This document shows positions 43,768-55,900 of a stretch of 64,000 nt of DNA, piece by piece. Location: positions 1,465,199-1,529,198 of the forward strand of contig VYZB01000124.1 of NCBI GenBank assembly GCA_013397455.1. The letters are read 5' to 3'. How positions within the stretch are numbered: position 1 is the first letter of the stretch; the number at the start of each line of letters is the position of its first letter. This DNA comes from Crotophaga sulcirostris. Lineage: Eukaryota > Chordata > Aves > Cuculiformes > Crotophagidae. Under the pieces are notes generated by a model. That model saw only the letters and a list, made by a program, of their open reading frames with translations, ran no database searches and was not told the DNA's origin. Position numbers and translations under genes: made by a program.

Positions 43768-46229
43768 CTGTCTTAGCTGAGCACTCTCCACCTGCGCACG
43801 TAGAAATCTAGGTGAGTTGGGTGATGACTGTTGAGAGCCAGTGTTGGTGCTTGTGAGTTCCTCTGCAAATGCCTGACTTTCTTTGAGAATAGAACTTTCA
43901 TTGCTGCTTTAGGAAAGATGTGTGGTGGGTTTTTTAATGTTAACACCTGAGATGGGGAAAGCCCCAACTGGTTCAATTTCCACAGCCCTCGCAAAGGTGG
44001 CTTCCAAACGCTTGGGAGGGTCCTGCTTAAAAAACCATTCGACCCCCAGTTTTCTTCATTGCTGGTCAGGTTAGCCAACAGAAGCGGATGTGGGTAAGAG
44101 ATCACAAAAGTGAGGGGCTGTAAAACTCTTTTCACAGTTCTTCAGTGTCAATCCACAAAGTTAATCCTAACGTAAACAAAGAATAACAGGGTTTGTATGC
44201 CACTAAATGCCAACTTGTGGTGTTGCAGGACGCTGCAACGGTAACGTTTGCTCTAAGTACAATCTGTTCAGGTTCTGTGTCCTTACACCAGCTGGAAACA
44301 CAAGCTCTCTTACCATGATTTCAAATATTGATTTGGTTAGCATACATCAAAGCATTACCTTACAGTATTAAGCAGCATGTTTATTTTTACCTTTCACACT
44401 TCCAGCCCTTTTAACACCTTAATGTGCTCTTGCATTTCGTTGCACTCATAATTATTTTTTTCCACTCCTCACCTCTGCAGTTCATTGTTACATTGTTGAA
44501 ATATAACCATATGAATAACGAAACAAACGTAAGCAAGCTGTCTCCAACAGAAAGCAGTTTCCTTCTTCCCACTGGTTGATCTTCCCTGCAGGTGGAGCAG
44601 TGTTTGGGAATAGCGTGTGTCTGGGGTAACAGAACTTAAATTTCTATTTGAATATAGAAAAAAGCCCCCAAGAATTTGTGTCTAAGTTCCTGTACATTCA
44701 CCAATTGCAGAACAGGAAGGATACCATGTGAATGATGCATCCAACCAAAAGAGAAGAACGGAGCTCATGTTTCAGCTCTTGTTTGGAAGCTGCTTATTGC
44801 TGCAAGTTGGGCTAGGAAAACAATTCAAGAAAATTATACATCACTTCCAGGCCAACTCACGTGTCAAGTTATTGTTGCACGTGAGTGCTGTGAGGGAGTG
44901 GGTCAGCTCTGTGCTGTGCTAAGAAGCGGGGGGGAAAGCCTGATTTATCTGTGCAAAGCAAAATATTTTTACTTAAGTACTACGTTGAATGGTGAATTTA
45001 ATTTTAACCATTGTGAAAGGAATGAGATATAACTAAAGATTTCCACTGTGTAAAGGATCCCTCTTGGTCAGATGCAAGTTTGACAGTTGTGGTGGTTTTT
45101 GGAGGAATACAGCTTGCTGGAATGCAACAAAAGCTCAAGTAATGTGGTCAGCAGAGAAAAGTGTTGTAAAAATCATGCAGGGAAATATAAGCTTTCTTCA
45201 ATGAGCTGCTTGTGTTTTGCGTTGGTAGCAAGTAGGGCAGATGACTGCTTTTTGGAAGGCTGAGCAGGCTTGTGTGGAAGCCATTCGGAGTATTGGACTG
45301 ATTTTAAATTTGCAATGGACCTTGAAAAATGTCATTGGTCTCTTCAAAGCAGCAGCATCCTCCCCCTCAATCCGAAAAACCTATCTGAAAGAAATGTGCA
45401 GCTTTCTGTAGAACCATGAAAGCAGCGAAAGGGAGCATGCATTGAGGAAAAGAAATTCTACCTGGTTAAAGGAGTAGAGCAAACAATGTGCCTGACTTGA
45501 CCAGATAACCAAGATTTCCTCATACCAGAGGAAGATTCTCATCGTAGCTTTGTGTAGTGCAGTGATATGGAATGAAAGTCTCTTCTGAGCAAGGTTCCTT
45601 GTTCTGGTAGTGACCAGAAACGTAATTATTTCTCAATTTCCCACCCCCTGGAGGCATAAAATTTGATGCTAAGAACTTTTTCTTGAGTCGCTGAGTGGCT
45701 TTCTTGTGCCTACAGTTGCTCCTCTGTCCCTTGGAGTGACCCATGTTGCAGGTGGGCTGGTTGGGTCGCGCTGACAGCACCGCTGCCAGTGTGACACCGC
45801 GGGTCGGATCCTGAGCTGATCCCGCTGGTGCGGGCTCCTTGGGAAGGGGAGGGTGGGTGTGGATCTACCAACGGGGTTGTAAAGGGCTTTTAGTTCTTCC
45901 AAGTCACTGCAAAGTGTTAGAATTGCCCAGCGTACATTCGAGAAAAACTGAGAGAAGAGGAAAATAAACAGCTGAGTGGGCACAGAAGACTTCAAGTCAT
46001 TTGGGCCCGGTGTTTTCAACAGTGTCAAGTGATTTTTGTTTGTAAGAGATTTCCTTTCACCACTGACTCGAGCAGTGAGATGTGCTAAGAACCAGCTGAA
46101 ACTTTTGCACCAAACCCTGCAGAATCTTTGTTATCTTCTATAACCTTCTATTACGTTGGAGAAACTCTCTCCCTCTCCCTCAAACAATCTGTAGCTTCTG
46201 GATTTGTGGAATTATTAGCATGGAGATAG
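43768..46229. other. Intronic single-copy sequence
   Basis: Contains a small hairpin GTTGCAG-GACG-CTGCAAC (44222-44239) that is too short to be meaningful on its own. No exon or RNA gene recognised. Confidence 0.45.
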
Positions 46230-46880
46230 CTAGTTTGCTAGGAGTAAACCAGGAAATGCTGGAAATCTTTCTTGCTGCTTGAAAATTGGTGGGTTTTCAG
46301 GTTGTTTAGCTGTCGGGGACCAGGACCCTGCAGGTCTGGGGTGCTTGTGTGAATGGCACCTCCAAAGGCACCGGAGCGCTCCCCTCCTAAGCCAGTTGGA
46401 GCTTGCGGCTCTGCACAAGCCGCGAACGCTGAACTGGAGCATATTCATCAACCACCCCCACTTGTATAACGCACTGAAGGAACAAGGAATATGAAAACAC
46501 AGCTTCTGAGATCGCTGTGAAAGATTCTTATTATCCTGCCCCAGATGGCACCAGCTGTACTCCTGGACCAGGACTAAATGACTGTGGCTTGTGCCAAATA
46601 TGTACTTGAGTGGGTTGTACATGCCCTTTACAAATAGAAGTTGAATGTTAATAGATACTGAACGAAACCCATTGCCAAACCAAACAGAGCCCCTGGATAT
46701 ATACAGGGCATGCAGGGAAATTATACATTTCAGCAACGCTTGCTGCAGAATGCATGCAAAGGATTTCAAAGTGTTGGTGGATTTAATGTGGTCGTCGCTA
46801 ATTCTCCGTATGCTAATGACGGCGCGGAGATGCGGGGAGAGGAATGAGGGAAGGTTAAAAGACCACTGCACTGATATCAT
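46230..46880 (-). other. 216-codon open frame, probably non-coding
   Basis: The longest open frame outside the GC-rich ends of the window. The conceptual product has no recognisable domain, signal peptide or repeated motif, and it resembles no family I know. It overlaps a stretch with strong regulatory-motif content (46590-46880). A frame this long is only mildly surprising in 64 kb searched in six frames. Recorded as an open frame, not as a gene. Confidence 0.1.
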
Positions 46881-47370
46881 GTAAATTCAGGATAGGGTCA
46901 GCGTATGGTGTTGTAAACAACATCACATCTCGGAGTACATGGAGTTCTGATCCTTTCAGGTATTCGAGCCTTTGTCTGCTGATATAACGCTTGCCTGTCA
47001 GCCCCACGGTCAGAGGCCCAATCTTTTTTTCTTCAGTTGCTGAAAAGGTCCCAGCGCCACATCGGGGCAACATACTGGCTGCCTATTCTCCTTCCCTATG
47101 GAACGCAATCACTGGACAACTCTGCTATAATTCACTCCCTGGCCAGCCCTTTGAAAAGGTGGGCTGCCTCAGTGCTGTTAGCCCAGCAAGATAAATCATG
47201 TACTCGAAATTAACTTCCATTGAAAGGAAGGGGTGGAAGAAAAGCCGACTGGTCAGGCGGAGCATGCTAAAGAAAAGATGACTAGAGTTGATAAATGTCA
47301 TTGCGGATAATTTGGGGGCTGTGATTAAGATCTTATCTAGGTAGGAAGTAAATAGAAAAGACTTAATAAA
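46590..47370. promoter_or_regulatory. Candidate conserved non-coding element G
   Basis: About 780 bp of single-copy sequence with octamer-like elements (ATGCAAA at 46754-46760, TATGCTAATGAC at 46809-46820), TGATATCATGTAAATTC (near 46872), AGATAAATCATG (near 47190) and TTGATAAATGTCATTGCGG (near 47289). No microsatellite or transposon. Motif density suggests an enhancer. Conservation was not testable here. Confidence 0.4.
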
Positions 47371-50000
47371 AGTCCTACCCAGGGATCCGTCCTTATGAAC
47401 TTGTGAAGTTTTAATTTTTTTAAAGTGAATATTGAAGAGAGCTCCAGAAAGGTCTTCATTGATGGTAGAGCTGTTTTCAGGGTGCTGCCTAAAGAGATTT
47501 AAAAAGCGCCTGGGTGAAACTGTACGTCTTCCCCCCACTCCTTTTTCTTTTCCAGAGGAAAAAGAAAGCATCTTTGTCTGAAAATTCCTTTAAAAAGTTA
47601 AAGGATAAACAACTAGGGGAGAACTGATGAGGATTTCTGGGTAACAATCATCTGTTTTTTCTCTTCTCTTTTTGTTTCTTTAATGAATGGGCTTTACTGC
47701 CATAAAATTCCCTACAAATAAAATGTAACCTTATCCCCAATATGTGCAAGGGAGAGAACGCAGAGGCCTGTTTGTCCATAAATTCACATACTGTTCGCTC
47801 AGAAAGCATAAACTGCCTTCTATTTTTATTGTACTGGCTAGAATTTGCTTTTATTATATTATTAGCAGTAGTTTGCTTTTTTTTTTTTTCGGTTCAACCA
47901 ATTACTCCAGCAACCTGCAAGCAATGAGCAGAGCGTGGTAGTAAACTCAGTTAACATCTGTGAGGCTGAGTGATGGGGATCCAGAGCCCAGTGTGAATTC
48001 CCTGGCACTGGGGGGGAGCCCTTGCCTCCTGGCACTTGGCTGGAGCGCTGCGTGCGCGGAGGGAGCCCGGCCCTGCACAGCTGTACAGCTGGGCTCTGCG
48101 CACGGGCCCCTGGTAGCTAATGAGAATGGTTAAAACTTTATTGGGGAGTGTATCCTGTGATCTGTAACCTTCCTAATCCAAATCTCCAAAGGATATTGAA
48201 TTGCTAGAGGTTTCCAGAACCTTTGAAATGCCACCTCCTAAATTACCTAGGCTTCTTATTTACTTCTGTATCTTTTTACTACTTTCCCTAACATATAGAA
48301 CGTATTTCAGTATGAAAACTGGGTATTACACTTCAAAAAAAAAAGTGGAAAAGAACAGATAAGGGCACATAGATATGGAGAACCAGGGGCACCAAATTGT
48401 TACCTAACCCTGAGCAAATCAAGTTTGGAGAATTTGGGAGATGGAAAGAGATACTGGTGAGTCTCTGATCCCTTTGTATCCCAAAGTAGTCTTCCTGCTG
48501 TTCCAAAAACAAATAGGGAAAGGCAAGAAGAGGGAGTGGTGACAAACGCTGGGTCTCCAGAAGGCTCTGATAGTGAGTAAATTATTATAGAGCAGCGAAG
48601 GACAAAAGCAGAACCTGCGCTCGCAAAGTGCTGTTGTTGTGCCCTCAGAGCAGCAGCTGCACCGAGAGGGGAGCTTTGGGGTGATGGGGGTGCTTCTGCA
48701 GAAAATGAGGCGTTCTCAGAGCTCAGCTGAAGCTGGGTTTCAGCACAGATACACTGTTCTGTGGGGGCAGAGGTCAGTGTGGTCCACGCGGTGCTTCGGC
48801 TGCCAAAACAGAACAGCAAACCTACCCGGCTGCAGGTGTGGGATGGGGAGGGCCCCATCCTGTTCCAGAGGAGGCACTGGGAAGCCCTCTGAACCTCGGG
48901 AACGGAAGAGGATAACCCGGGTTGTCAGGCTTTCACGAGGGCTGTGCCAGCTTCCCTGGGAATGCTGGCTGGAAGGTGCCTTGACTGTGGTTTCAAGTCC
49001 AAGCCGCCTGCAGCTTTCGTTGTAATTAAACACTTAGTTAAGTGTGTGACTGTGTTGGTGCTTGCGTAGCCTGGGGAGAGTTGTCTTGCTTGTATTTATT
49101 TTAAGATTCTACAATAACAAAACTTGTGATGTTCCAGTGGAAACTGCGAATTTAAAAAGTGTGTATTCATCGCAACAAAAACACTGATTTTGGAGGAGCA
49201 AGAGCTGAAATGTTCCTTTCTTTCCGTTGGTAAATTCCCTCTGTGCTGATGCAGATTTCTGTGTATTCACTGTTTACAAGCACGAGCAAAAGTTGAGAGT
49301 TTAGTGCTTTATTAGAAGGAATGTCTGCCGTGGGAGCTGGCTAGGTGCTCCTTCCCATCAGAGTGTTGTTGGTCCCTTCAGCCACAAGAGACTCTGCTGC
49401 TCCAGTCTGGGCCAGCTGTATTAAAAAAACCCAATCATAAAATGGCTATGAATTTTGGCTATCAGATGATAAACAGGTGCTGTTCTTGGTTTGCTTTTCA
49501 TGCCTTGAAATGTAGAAATACCAGTGGTTATGACAACAAAAATTTCTGTGCAGGCTGCCTCCCATTTGCACAGCTAATAGTGAATTGTGAAGTGGATGAA
49601 AATGATTAAATGGGACTTTCATCAGATTTTGAAGAGATTTTTGTGAGCCGCATTATGAGATGCGAACATCTCTTGAAAGCAAACTGCAAGTCTGTAATGC
49701 CACAAACACACCACGTGCTTCTGGGTTTGGTGTTCCACTCTCTGCAAGCTGTCAGCTCTGTTTTCCACAACTGCTGAGAGCACAGGTATCCCCATTCTTC
49801 CTTTAAAGACACTTTGAAGGGAGCTACTGAGCTGTCTGGGTTTTTTGAGTGTTCTTATTGAATCGAATCACCTGCCACTCTTCCACTGGCTGCCTTCGTA
49901 CCTTTGCTGCAGAGTATTAACAGTTCTTTAGCAATGTCTCCACTGAAATCTAGTTTCAAATACAAAACCCATCCTTGTTCAAAACATACTTGGAGCTGAA
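47371..50000. other. Intronic single-copy sequence, 2.6 kb
   Basis: AT-rich regulatory-looking stretch at 47690-47930 with a T run (47877-47890). A GC-rich part at 47990-48120 includes ACAGCTGTACAGCTGG with two E-boxes. No exon or transposon recognised. Confidence 0.45.
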
Positions 50001-50410
50001 TCCATGAATGCTTTCCAAGCTATCGACATAATCATTTTCCAGTGATCTCATCAGCATGTCCAAATCTCCCTTGTAAATGACTCTGAGAAAACTGTGGACT
50101 CAATAAACTCTGTGTCAGGTAAAGAATACAGTGAGGATTGGAAAGTGACAGATAAAGCAAATATCCTGCTCCTAAACAAACACAGCAGGCCGGGAGAAGA
50201 TGACAAATGATGGGATTGTGTCAGCTTGAAAACAGATTGGACTAATGGCATGCTGGACTTTGCACTCCAGGGGATCAATACTCTATCAGGCCAGAGAGCT
50301 CGAGACCTTGTGAAAAGCGTCTGTGCAGACAGAAGGAAGATATTTGCTGATAGCCTGGGCTTGGGGCTCGCACAGCACCATCTCCAGCGCGCCGTAAAAC
50401 CTGAGAGGGG
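50001..50410. promoter_or_regulatory. Candidate conserved non-coding element H
   Basis: Single-copy sequence without repeats, containing ATCGACATAATCATTTTCC (near 50023), GACAAATGATGGGATTGTGT (near 50201) and GATTGGACTAATGGC (near 50235). It is open on both strands in parts but no protein family is recognisable. Confidence 0.3.
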
Positions 50411-52099
50411 AATTCTGGGCAGTGGGAGAGGCTGAGGGGAACCCATTCTTTGGAGCCCTTCCTCTGGTTGGGCAGCCGAGATGCCCCAAGTCTGTCTTTG
50501 CAAAGTTCTGGATTGCTCGGGGCTGCTGGGCTTTGGGCTCATTTTGCTGCTTTCTTTCAAACCTTCTTTTATTTTTTTTCTTGGAAGCAGGGGTGTGGAG
50601 CTGAGTACTTAGGAAGAGAAGGGTTTATTTCTTGGGCTTTAAGGGAGGCCGTGCACATAAAATATGTTTTTCCTGTCTTTGCTGACTTTTGTTCCCCAAA
50701 TCTCCAGTTGGTCTAAACTGGGTTCGCTCTGTGTGGAACTTGGAAAAACTGATAGGATGTGGGTTTTGTGCACTATTTAGCCACGTGATGCAGAAATACG
50801 CCCCTTCTTCAGTGCCATGATGCATTTACATACCTATGGGGACAGAATGAGCTGGCAGTCATGTGGGGCAGATCGTGTCTGTAGGTTTGACCCCCAGAGA
50901 GCGGGTGTAGTGCCAAGCTGCAGGCAAGTGGGGGTCCCCAGTGTGGGCAGCCAGGAGCCCTTCTCTGTTCCCTAGGCACCATCTCCTTGTCTGCCTGGAT
51001 TTGGGCATGGTCTAATTGTCACCTAAAGAAACATCTCCACTAGCGGGAGCCACCAGAAGTGCGAGGCTAAAGATTTGGTTTCCATAGCAGTGTTCTTTTC
51101 AGCTGCTGGTTGCACTGAGGACACTTCAGCTTGTGTTAAGGATTTTTGGGTTTTCTCTTCGAGTCCAATGAGCGACAACATGCAGGAGATGTGACCTATG
51201 GGCTCTCTAAAAGGGAATGGTCCTCACAAATGGAGAGGGGGAGTTTCCAGGGCAGGAAGTGGTGCAGAAGAGAACCCTTCAGGCATCTCAATAGCTCTTG
51301 CAGGCCTGGAGAAACGCAGATATGGTCTTGTCTTCCCTTCCTTCTCTAGTGGGGAGGGGAAAGGCAGTTAAGAGCTTTTTTTTTTTTGGTCAGTGGAGGA
51401 AGAGAAGTAGCAATGCGTGCGTGTTTATGTGCAACACTGAAATGCCACTGTAACAGGAGGAAGGGAAGAGTCTGAAAAATACCTTGAAGTGAGGAATGTG
51501 GAAGCCACCCACTGCCTCCAAGCAGGGTGTGTGCTTCTACCCCTCTTCTCAGAGCAGGCAGGAAAGCTCAGACTCCCTCTCTGAGGAGCAGGCGGCCCCT
51601 GGGTGGATCCAGAGCTGGTGCTCAAAAGCCTTTGGTGCAGCTCTGTCGAGCTGTTAAGTTTCCTGCCCACCACCACCCCCAGTGGATGCACGTTTTTAGG
51701 GCCCAGTTTGGGTTTTTTGTGTTGTTCTTCAGTAAGGCTCTTGAGACTCCTCCCTGCAGATTAGCAGGTCCAGAGTCCTGCAGCGATTGCCACCCCAGGC
51801 TGCACCCCTGCCTTCCCTTCCTTTTCCAGGCAGTGTGCGACAGCCCCTTCCCTGCCGCCGATAAGGTTGCGGCCGTGGCACGGGGCCCCTCCGCAGGCAA
51901 TGTCATCTCGCAGCTCACACCAGCAGCAAGGAGATTGCATCTGAAGTCTTTGCAAAGCTGAAAGTTTCCTGATGGGCCTCTTCCACATTTGTGTGTTCAG
52001 ACTCAGTCCTGTCCCTCTTTCCATGTGTCAAAAGCCTGGAAGAGCTTTGCTTTGGGCTGGAGGGGGAAGGAGGCTCCGAGCTGCACCCTGGCCCCAATT
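50411..52099. other. Intronic single-copy sequence
   Basis: T run at 51377-51387. Moderately GC-rich at 51490-51900 with chance ORFs. No transposon or exon recognised. Confidence 0.45.
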
Positions 52100-52440
52100 A
52101 CAGCCCAAGATCTTCCTCTAAAGCCAGCTAATTTGCTAGGTTTGAGTCTTTTATTAAAAATACAAAATTTTGATATTCCTGTCATTTTGAGAGTTTTCCC
52201 CTTTCTGGTGGGCCCGAAGGGGTTAACTATTTCTGATAAATTGTGCTTTCTTTAATACCTATTAGTTGTTTACCTGAGCTAATGAGATTAATGTCGTATT
52301 GGATATGGAAAAAAACCCCTTGGACAGCTGAACACGTGCGTTCAGATTTATATGCTAATCATCACGAGGATGAAATTAATGCTAAGGAGACAGAAATGCT
52401 TTTGCTTGATTAAGAGGAGAGGAAGAATTACCCAACTCCA
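52100..52440. promoter_or_regulatory. Candidate conserved non-coding element I1
   Basis: Single-copy AT-rich block with AGCTAATTTGCTAGG (near 52126), GAGCTAATGAGATTAATG (near 52276) and TATGCTAATCATCAC (52351-52365, octamer-like). Homeobox/POU-type motif density resembles developmental enhancers. Confidence 0.35.
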
Positions 52441-52689
52441 GTGTGCCCTCCCAGAGCCTGCCCTGCGGAACCCACGGAAGGGCTCGCGCGGTGGAAGCGC
52501 TGCGACGGGGTCTGGAGGAGCTGCCTGGAAATGTGTATTTTTAACTTGGAAAGGTCTGGTTCAGAACCCAGGAGATCCCTGTATTGCTTGTGCTTTTCCA
52601 AGGTGTTTATTCAGCTTTAAAGTCTCTTCAGAAAGAGAAGGAAAGAAAGCCTCTTGTGTGCCTATCAGTTTCTCTGTTGGTATTTCTCT

Positions 52690-53110
52690 CTGCCCATTTG
52701 ATATTTTAGATAAATAGGCATTATCTCATCTGAAGGAACTCTTTGGAGAGCAACAAGTATTTTTTTTATTCGAGTCGAACAAGCTGCTATTTTAGAATTC
52801 ATGTCTATAACTATGGTATGGAAAGGCGGGGTTTATGTGAAGGCCATTTAATAAAAAAAGCAAATCAAATTCCAAGCAAAATATATAGAAATAAATCTTG
52901 GGGAAATTTAGCCGTGAACAACGTAAACATTTTTAATGGGATAGTATTTAATTAAAATCAAGTACTCTCAGTTAGGGTGGAGGTCTGAGAATGCACAGGA
53001 GTTGCAATAGCCTGTATGGCCACGTTGTAAAATAAACCAATTTAAAAATAAAAGTATTTTGGCCTCTGAAAGGCTGTGCATATTCCCCCTAATTTCCTTG
53101 TCTCGTAAAC
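52690..53110. promoter_or_regulatory. Candidate conserved non-coding element I2
   Basis: AT-rich, non-repetitive block including GGCATTATCTCATCTG, CTATAACTATGGTATGG, AGTATTTAATTAAAATC (near 52944) and AATAAACCAATTTAAAAAT. No transposon or coding signal recognised. Confidence 0.35.
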
Positions 53111-53415
53111 TCCGCTGCAATGCAAATTAAGAGTTGGGGAAGTTGATGAAGCTTAAATGGAAACATGGTACTACTGGATTTGTGTGGAAAGAAATAACTC
53201 TGCAGATATGAGCCATGCACGTGTGTCCTTCCTAAAGGAATTTGCTTCTTAACTACTTTTTTGACCAACATCCTCTCCCATCTTTCCAAGACCACTGAGA
53301 AGAAGGAATGCTCAGATACCTTACTTTTATGGCTGGAGGCAAGGAGGGCAGGGAACAGAATTGCCAGTTAAGGATCTCTGCTCCATGGGAGCCGACCTGG
53401 CTTAAAATCAGATTT

Positions 53416-53457
53416 GGGGGGTGGGGGGGTGGGTTGAGGCAAGGGGGGCAGGCAGGG
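53416..53457 (+). repeat. G-run cluster with G-quadruplex potential
   Basis: Runs of 6, 7, 3 and 6 guanines (53416-53448), separated by single T bases and a 9-base loop, with a further GGG at 53455-53457. This is isolated within otherwise AT-rich intron. Confidence 0.7.
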
Positions 53458-55679
53458 AGAAGTTTAGTTTCAGTATTGTCTGGCTGGCTTGGTTACTGAC
53501 ATGATCTCACTGCTTCTGCTTGTCAGACAGCACTAAAATAATAGAAATGATATGTTGAGAATGAGAAAGTGAAGGCATTTTACATATATTTCAAATGTTG
53601 CCTCTGTTATTCTGAATTTTCTTGCACACCAGCACTTTAAACCAACTAACAAGCAGAAAAACCCTCGCTTATTAGCTTTTCTCTTTTTTCCCTGTAATTT
53701 ATGCATAACGTGTGCTCAGAGAAACTAGAAGAAAAAGGAGTGTTTTGCATTTATTTTGGCTTGTCTTCCCTTGTAACATGGTTGCTTGGGCCAGAGAAAT
53801 TGCACGTCATATGGGTGGTGCGGTGGGGGCAAGCTTTGAGAAGCCCAAGAAGTGCTTACACCTCTTTTCTGCTAAGCTTTAATAATAAATGCATTGCTTC
53901 ACTGAGGCATTAATTGGAATCAGTTGATGTATATAATAAATTAAAGCTAATTCCCTGCTCGAGTATCTCAAAGGAATCTACTAATTTCATTTTGTTTAAG
54001 AAAATCAGAAAGCTTGGATGTGTCTGCAACCAAAGCTGGAGGATTCCCCACCTGGGCAGCACAGGGGGTTTGCATGCCCCTGTGTGTATTGCATGAAATG
54101 AGGGCACTTGGCATTTCCAGGAGCATTTTGTCTGAAGCAGGGGCTCTGGCAAGAGCCTCGATGCGCGTTAGCGTTCCCTGCCGCGCACCCGGCTGTGGCA
54201 GTGAGGTACCTTAGGAGCCAGCTGTGCCCGGGGGGAGCTGTGCCTTGTGTTTGACAAGTGGAAATGCATTGGATCTGCCACAGCCATTTGTCTTTATCGC
54301 AGCCCTAATTTGAATGGAGACGAGCGCTACCAGAGGACGCGCGTTAGAAAACCCTGCGCGTGGGCACGGGCGTCTCGCAGAGGGAGAAACTCCTGGTTTG
54401 GTTTAACAGCCTGGCTTAGCTTTGCTCCTGGCAAAGTCTGCTAGCGCGGCGGTGCTGGTTCCTGCTCCGGTTTTCATCAGTGCAGAATGCTTCCCATTCC
54501 CCTGCCCCCCAACCTGCCCCAGTGAACCCATCCAGAAACAGCGATTCCGACTGCGCCGAGCGGGACAGGGCCCTGCTCTGCAGAGAGCCCGCGCTGCTGC
54601 CCTTCCACGGACAGCACGGGCTGTGTCTGGCAGCAGGGCTTGTCCCCAGGGCACCTGCCTTGTGGCTCCCAGTGCGAGCTGCTCATCAAGCCAAGATAGA
54701 TGTGTTGAATGCAGTGCCATCAGGCCCGCCTGCCCGCGCAGTGGTACCCATTGTGCCGCCGTTCGGGTGAGCTGGGCAGGGGTTTGTCCCTTTGGAATCC
54801 TTTTTAATTATCTTCAACACGGTTCCAGCTTGAAATGATATTTCAATTGAAAAGAACTCTGGGGACAATTACCTTCTTCCATGTCTTTGTAAATATTTGT
54901 GTGCTGATTTGTTCAGATGGGAAGTGGCGACGGGAAGAAGTGGGAAGAATCTGGCAATTTAAAGTAAACATTAAAACCTTGGATGGAGTAGAACTAGAAC
55001 CGAAAGCCACCTACTTTCAAACATATGTCTTAGGCTTGTTTTTTCCTTTCCTTTTGGCTATTCTTAATGCAGTGTTGTAAAGTGAAATGCAACTACCCTT
55101 TGCCCAAATTCAACAAGTGCCAGGGCTGTGAAGATCTGTTGTGCTGGTGGGGCTATAAGGAAGAACCTGTTACCTGAGGTCTTTGCAATTGGTTTGGAAT
55201 GTAGTTTTGGTGACCAAATGGAGATACCTGAAAAAGGCTGTAGGTTTTGCCTCTCACATTCTGCTTAACCCTTTTTTCTTCTCCCTCCCAGTTTACCCAT
55301 CTCCTGCACAAAACTGGGTGGTCCTTGTCAAGTACAGAGCTATAGTGGTGCTGTGGGCACACTGAGCTGTGGGCTTCCCTCCAGCTGATGCTGCTGACGA
55401 GATACCAAACCTGTTGTGACTGCAACTTGGCAGGTTTGTGCTAGGTAGTATCTGAAGAGCAAGGCACTAATTTGACTTCAGATCTCTAGAGAAAGATCCT
55501 TTGTGCAACCAAACTCCTCCCAACCCTCCAAGAGCAATGTTAAGGCTTTTAATAGCATGCTTTCTGGGTCCCATAGGAGGCAGGGGGAAACAGAAACACT
55601 TTTAACAGTCAGGTTCTAGTTTAAAAAATACCCCACAACAAACCCTAAATAATTAAAAAGATGGATACAGTCTGTTTTA
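53458..55679. other. Intronic sequence with a GC/CpG-enriched patch
   Basis: 54160-54760 has raised GC and several CpGs (GACGAGCGCTACC, GAGGACGCGCG, CTGCGCGTGG around 54318-54362), preceded by TGTTTGACAAGTGG. No exon recognised; chance ORFs occur on both strands in the GC-rich part. Confidence 0.4.
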
Positions 55680-55900
55680 GACCTCTTGTTTATTCAGTAT
55701 TATTTAATTCCACAAATATTATGTTTCCCTCTTCCATCATCAACAGCCCTCCCATGGGATGGAAGTTACCACCAATTTCATTCTTCTGAAGCCTCATTAA
55801 TGTCACCAGTTGTTCACTTTGACTTATGGGCTTAAATTACCAGAGACTGGAACAAGTGTAAATATAGTTGGGCTGCCTTGAAAAGCCCATCCACGCTTGA
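55680..55900. promoter_or_regulatory. Candidate conserved non-coding element J
   Basis: Single-copy block with CAGTATTATTTAATTCC (near 55697), CCTCATTAATGTCACCAG (near 55792) and GGGCTTAAATTACCAG (near 55829). Regulatory texture only. Confidence 0.3.

Noticed and set aside
44222..44239. Hairpin GTTGCAG-GACG-CTGCAAC
   Set aside because: A 7-bp stem is too short to be notable in a 64-kb window.
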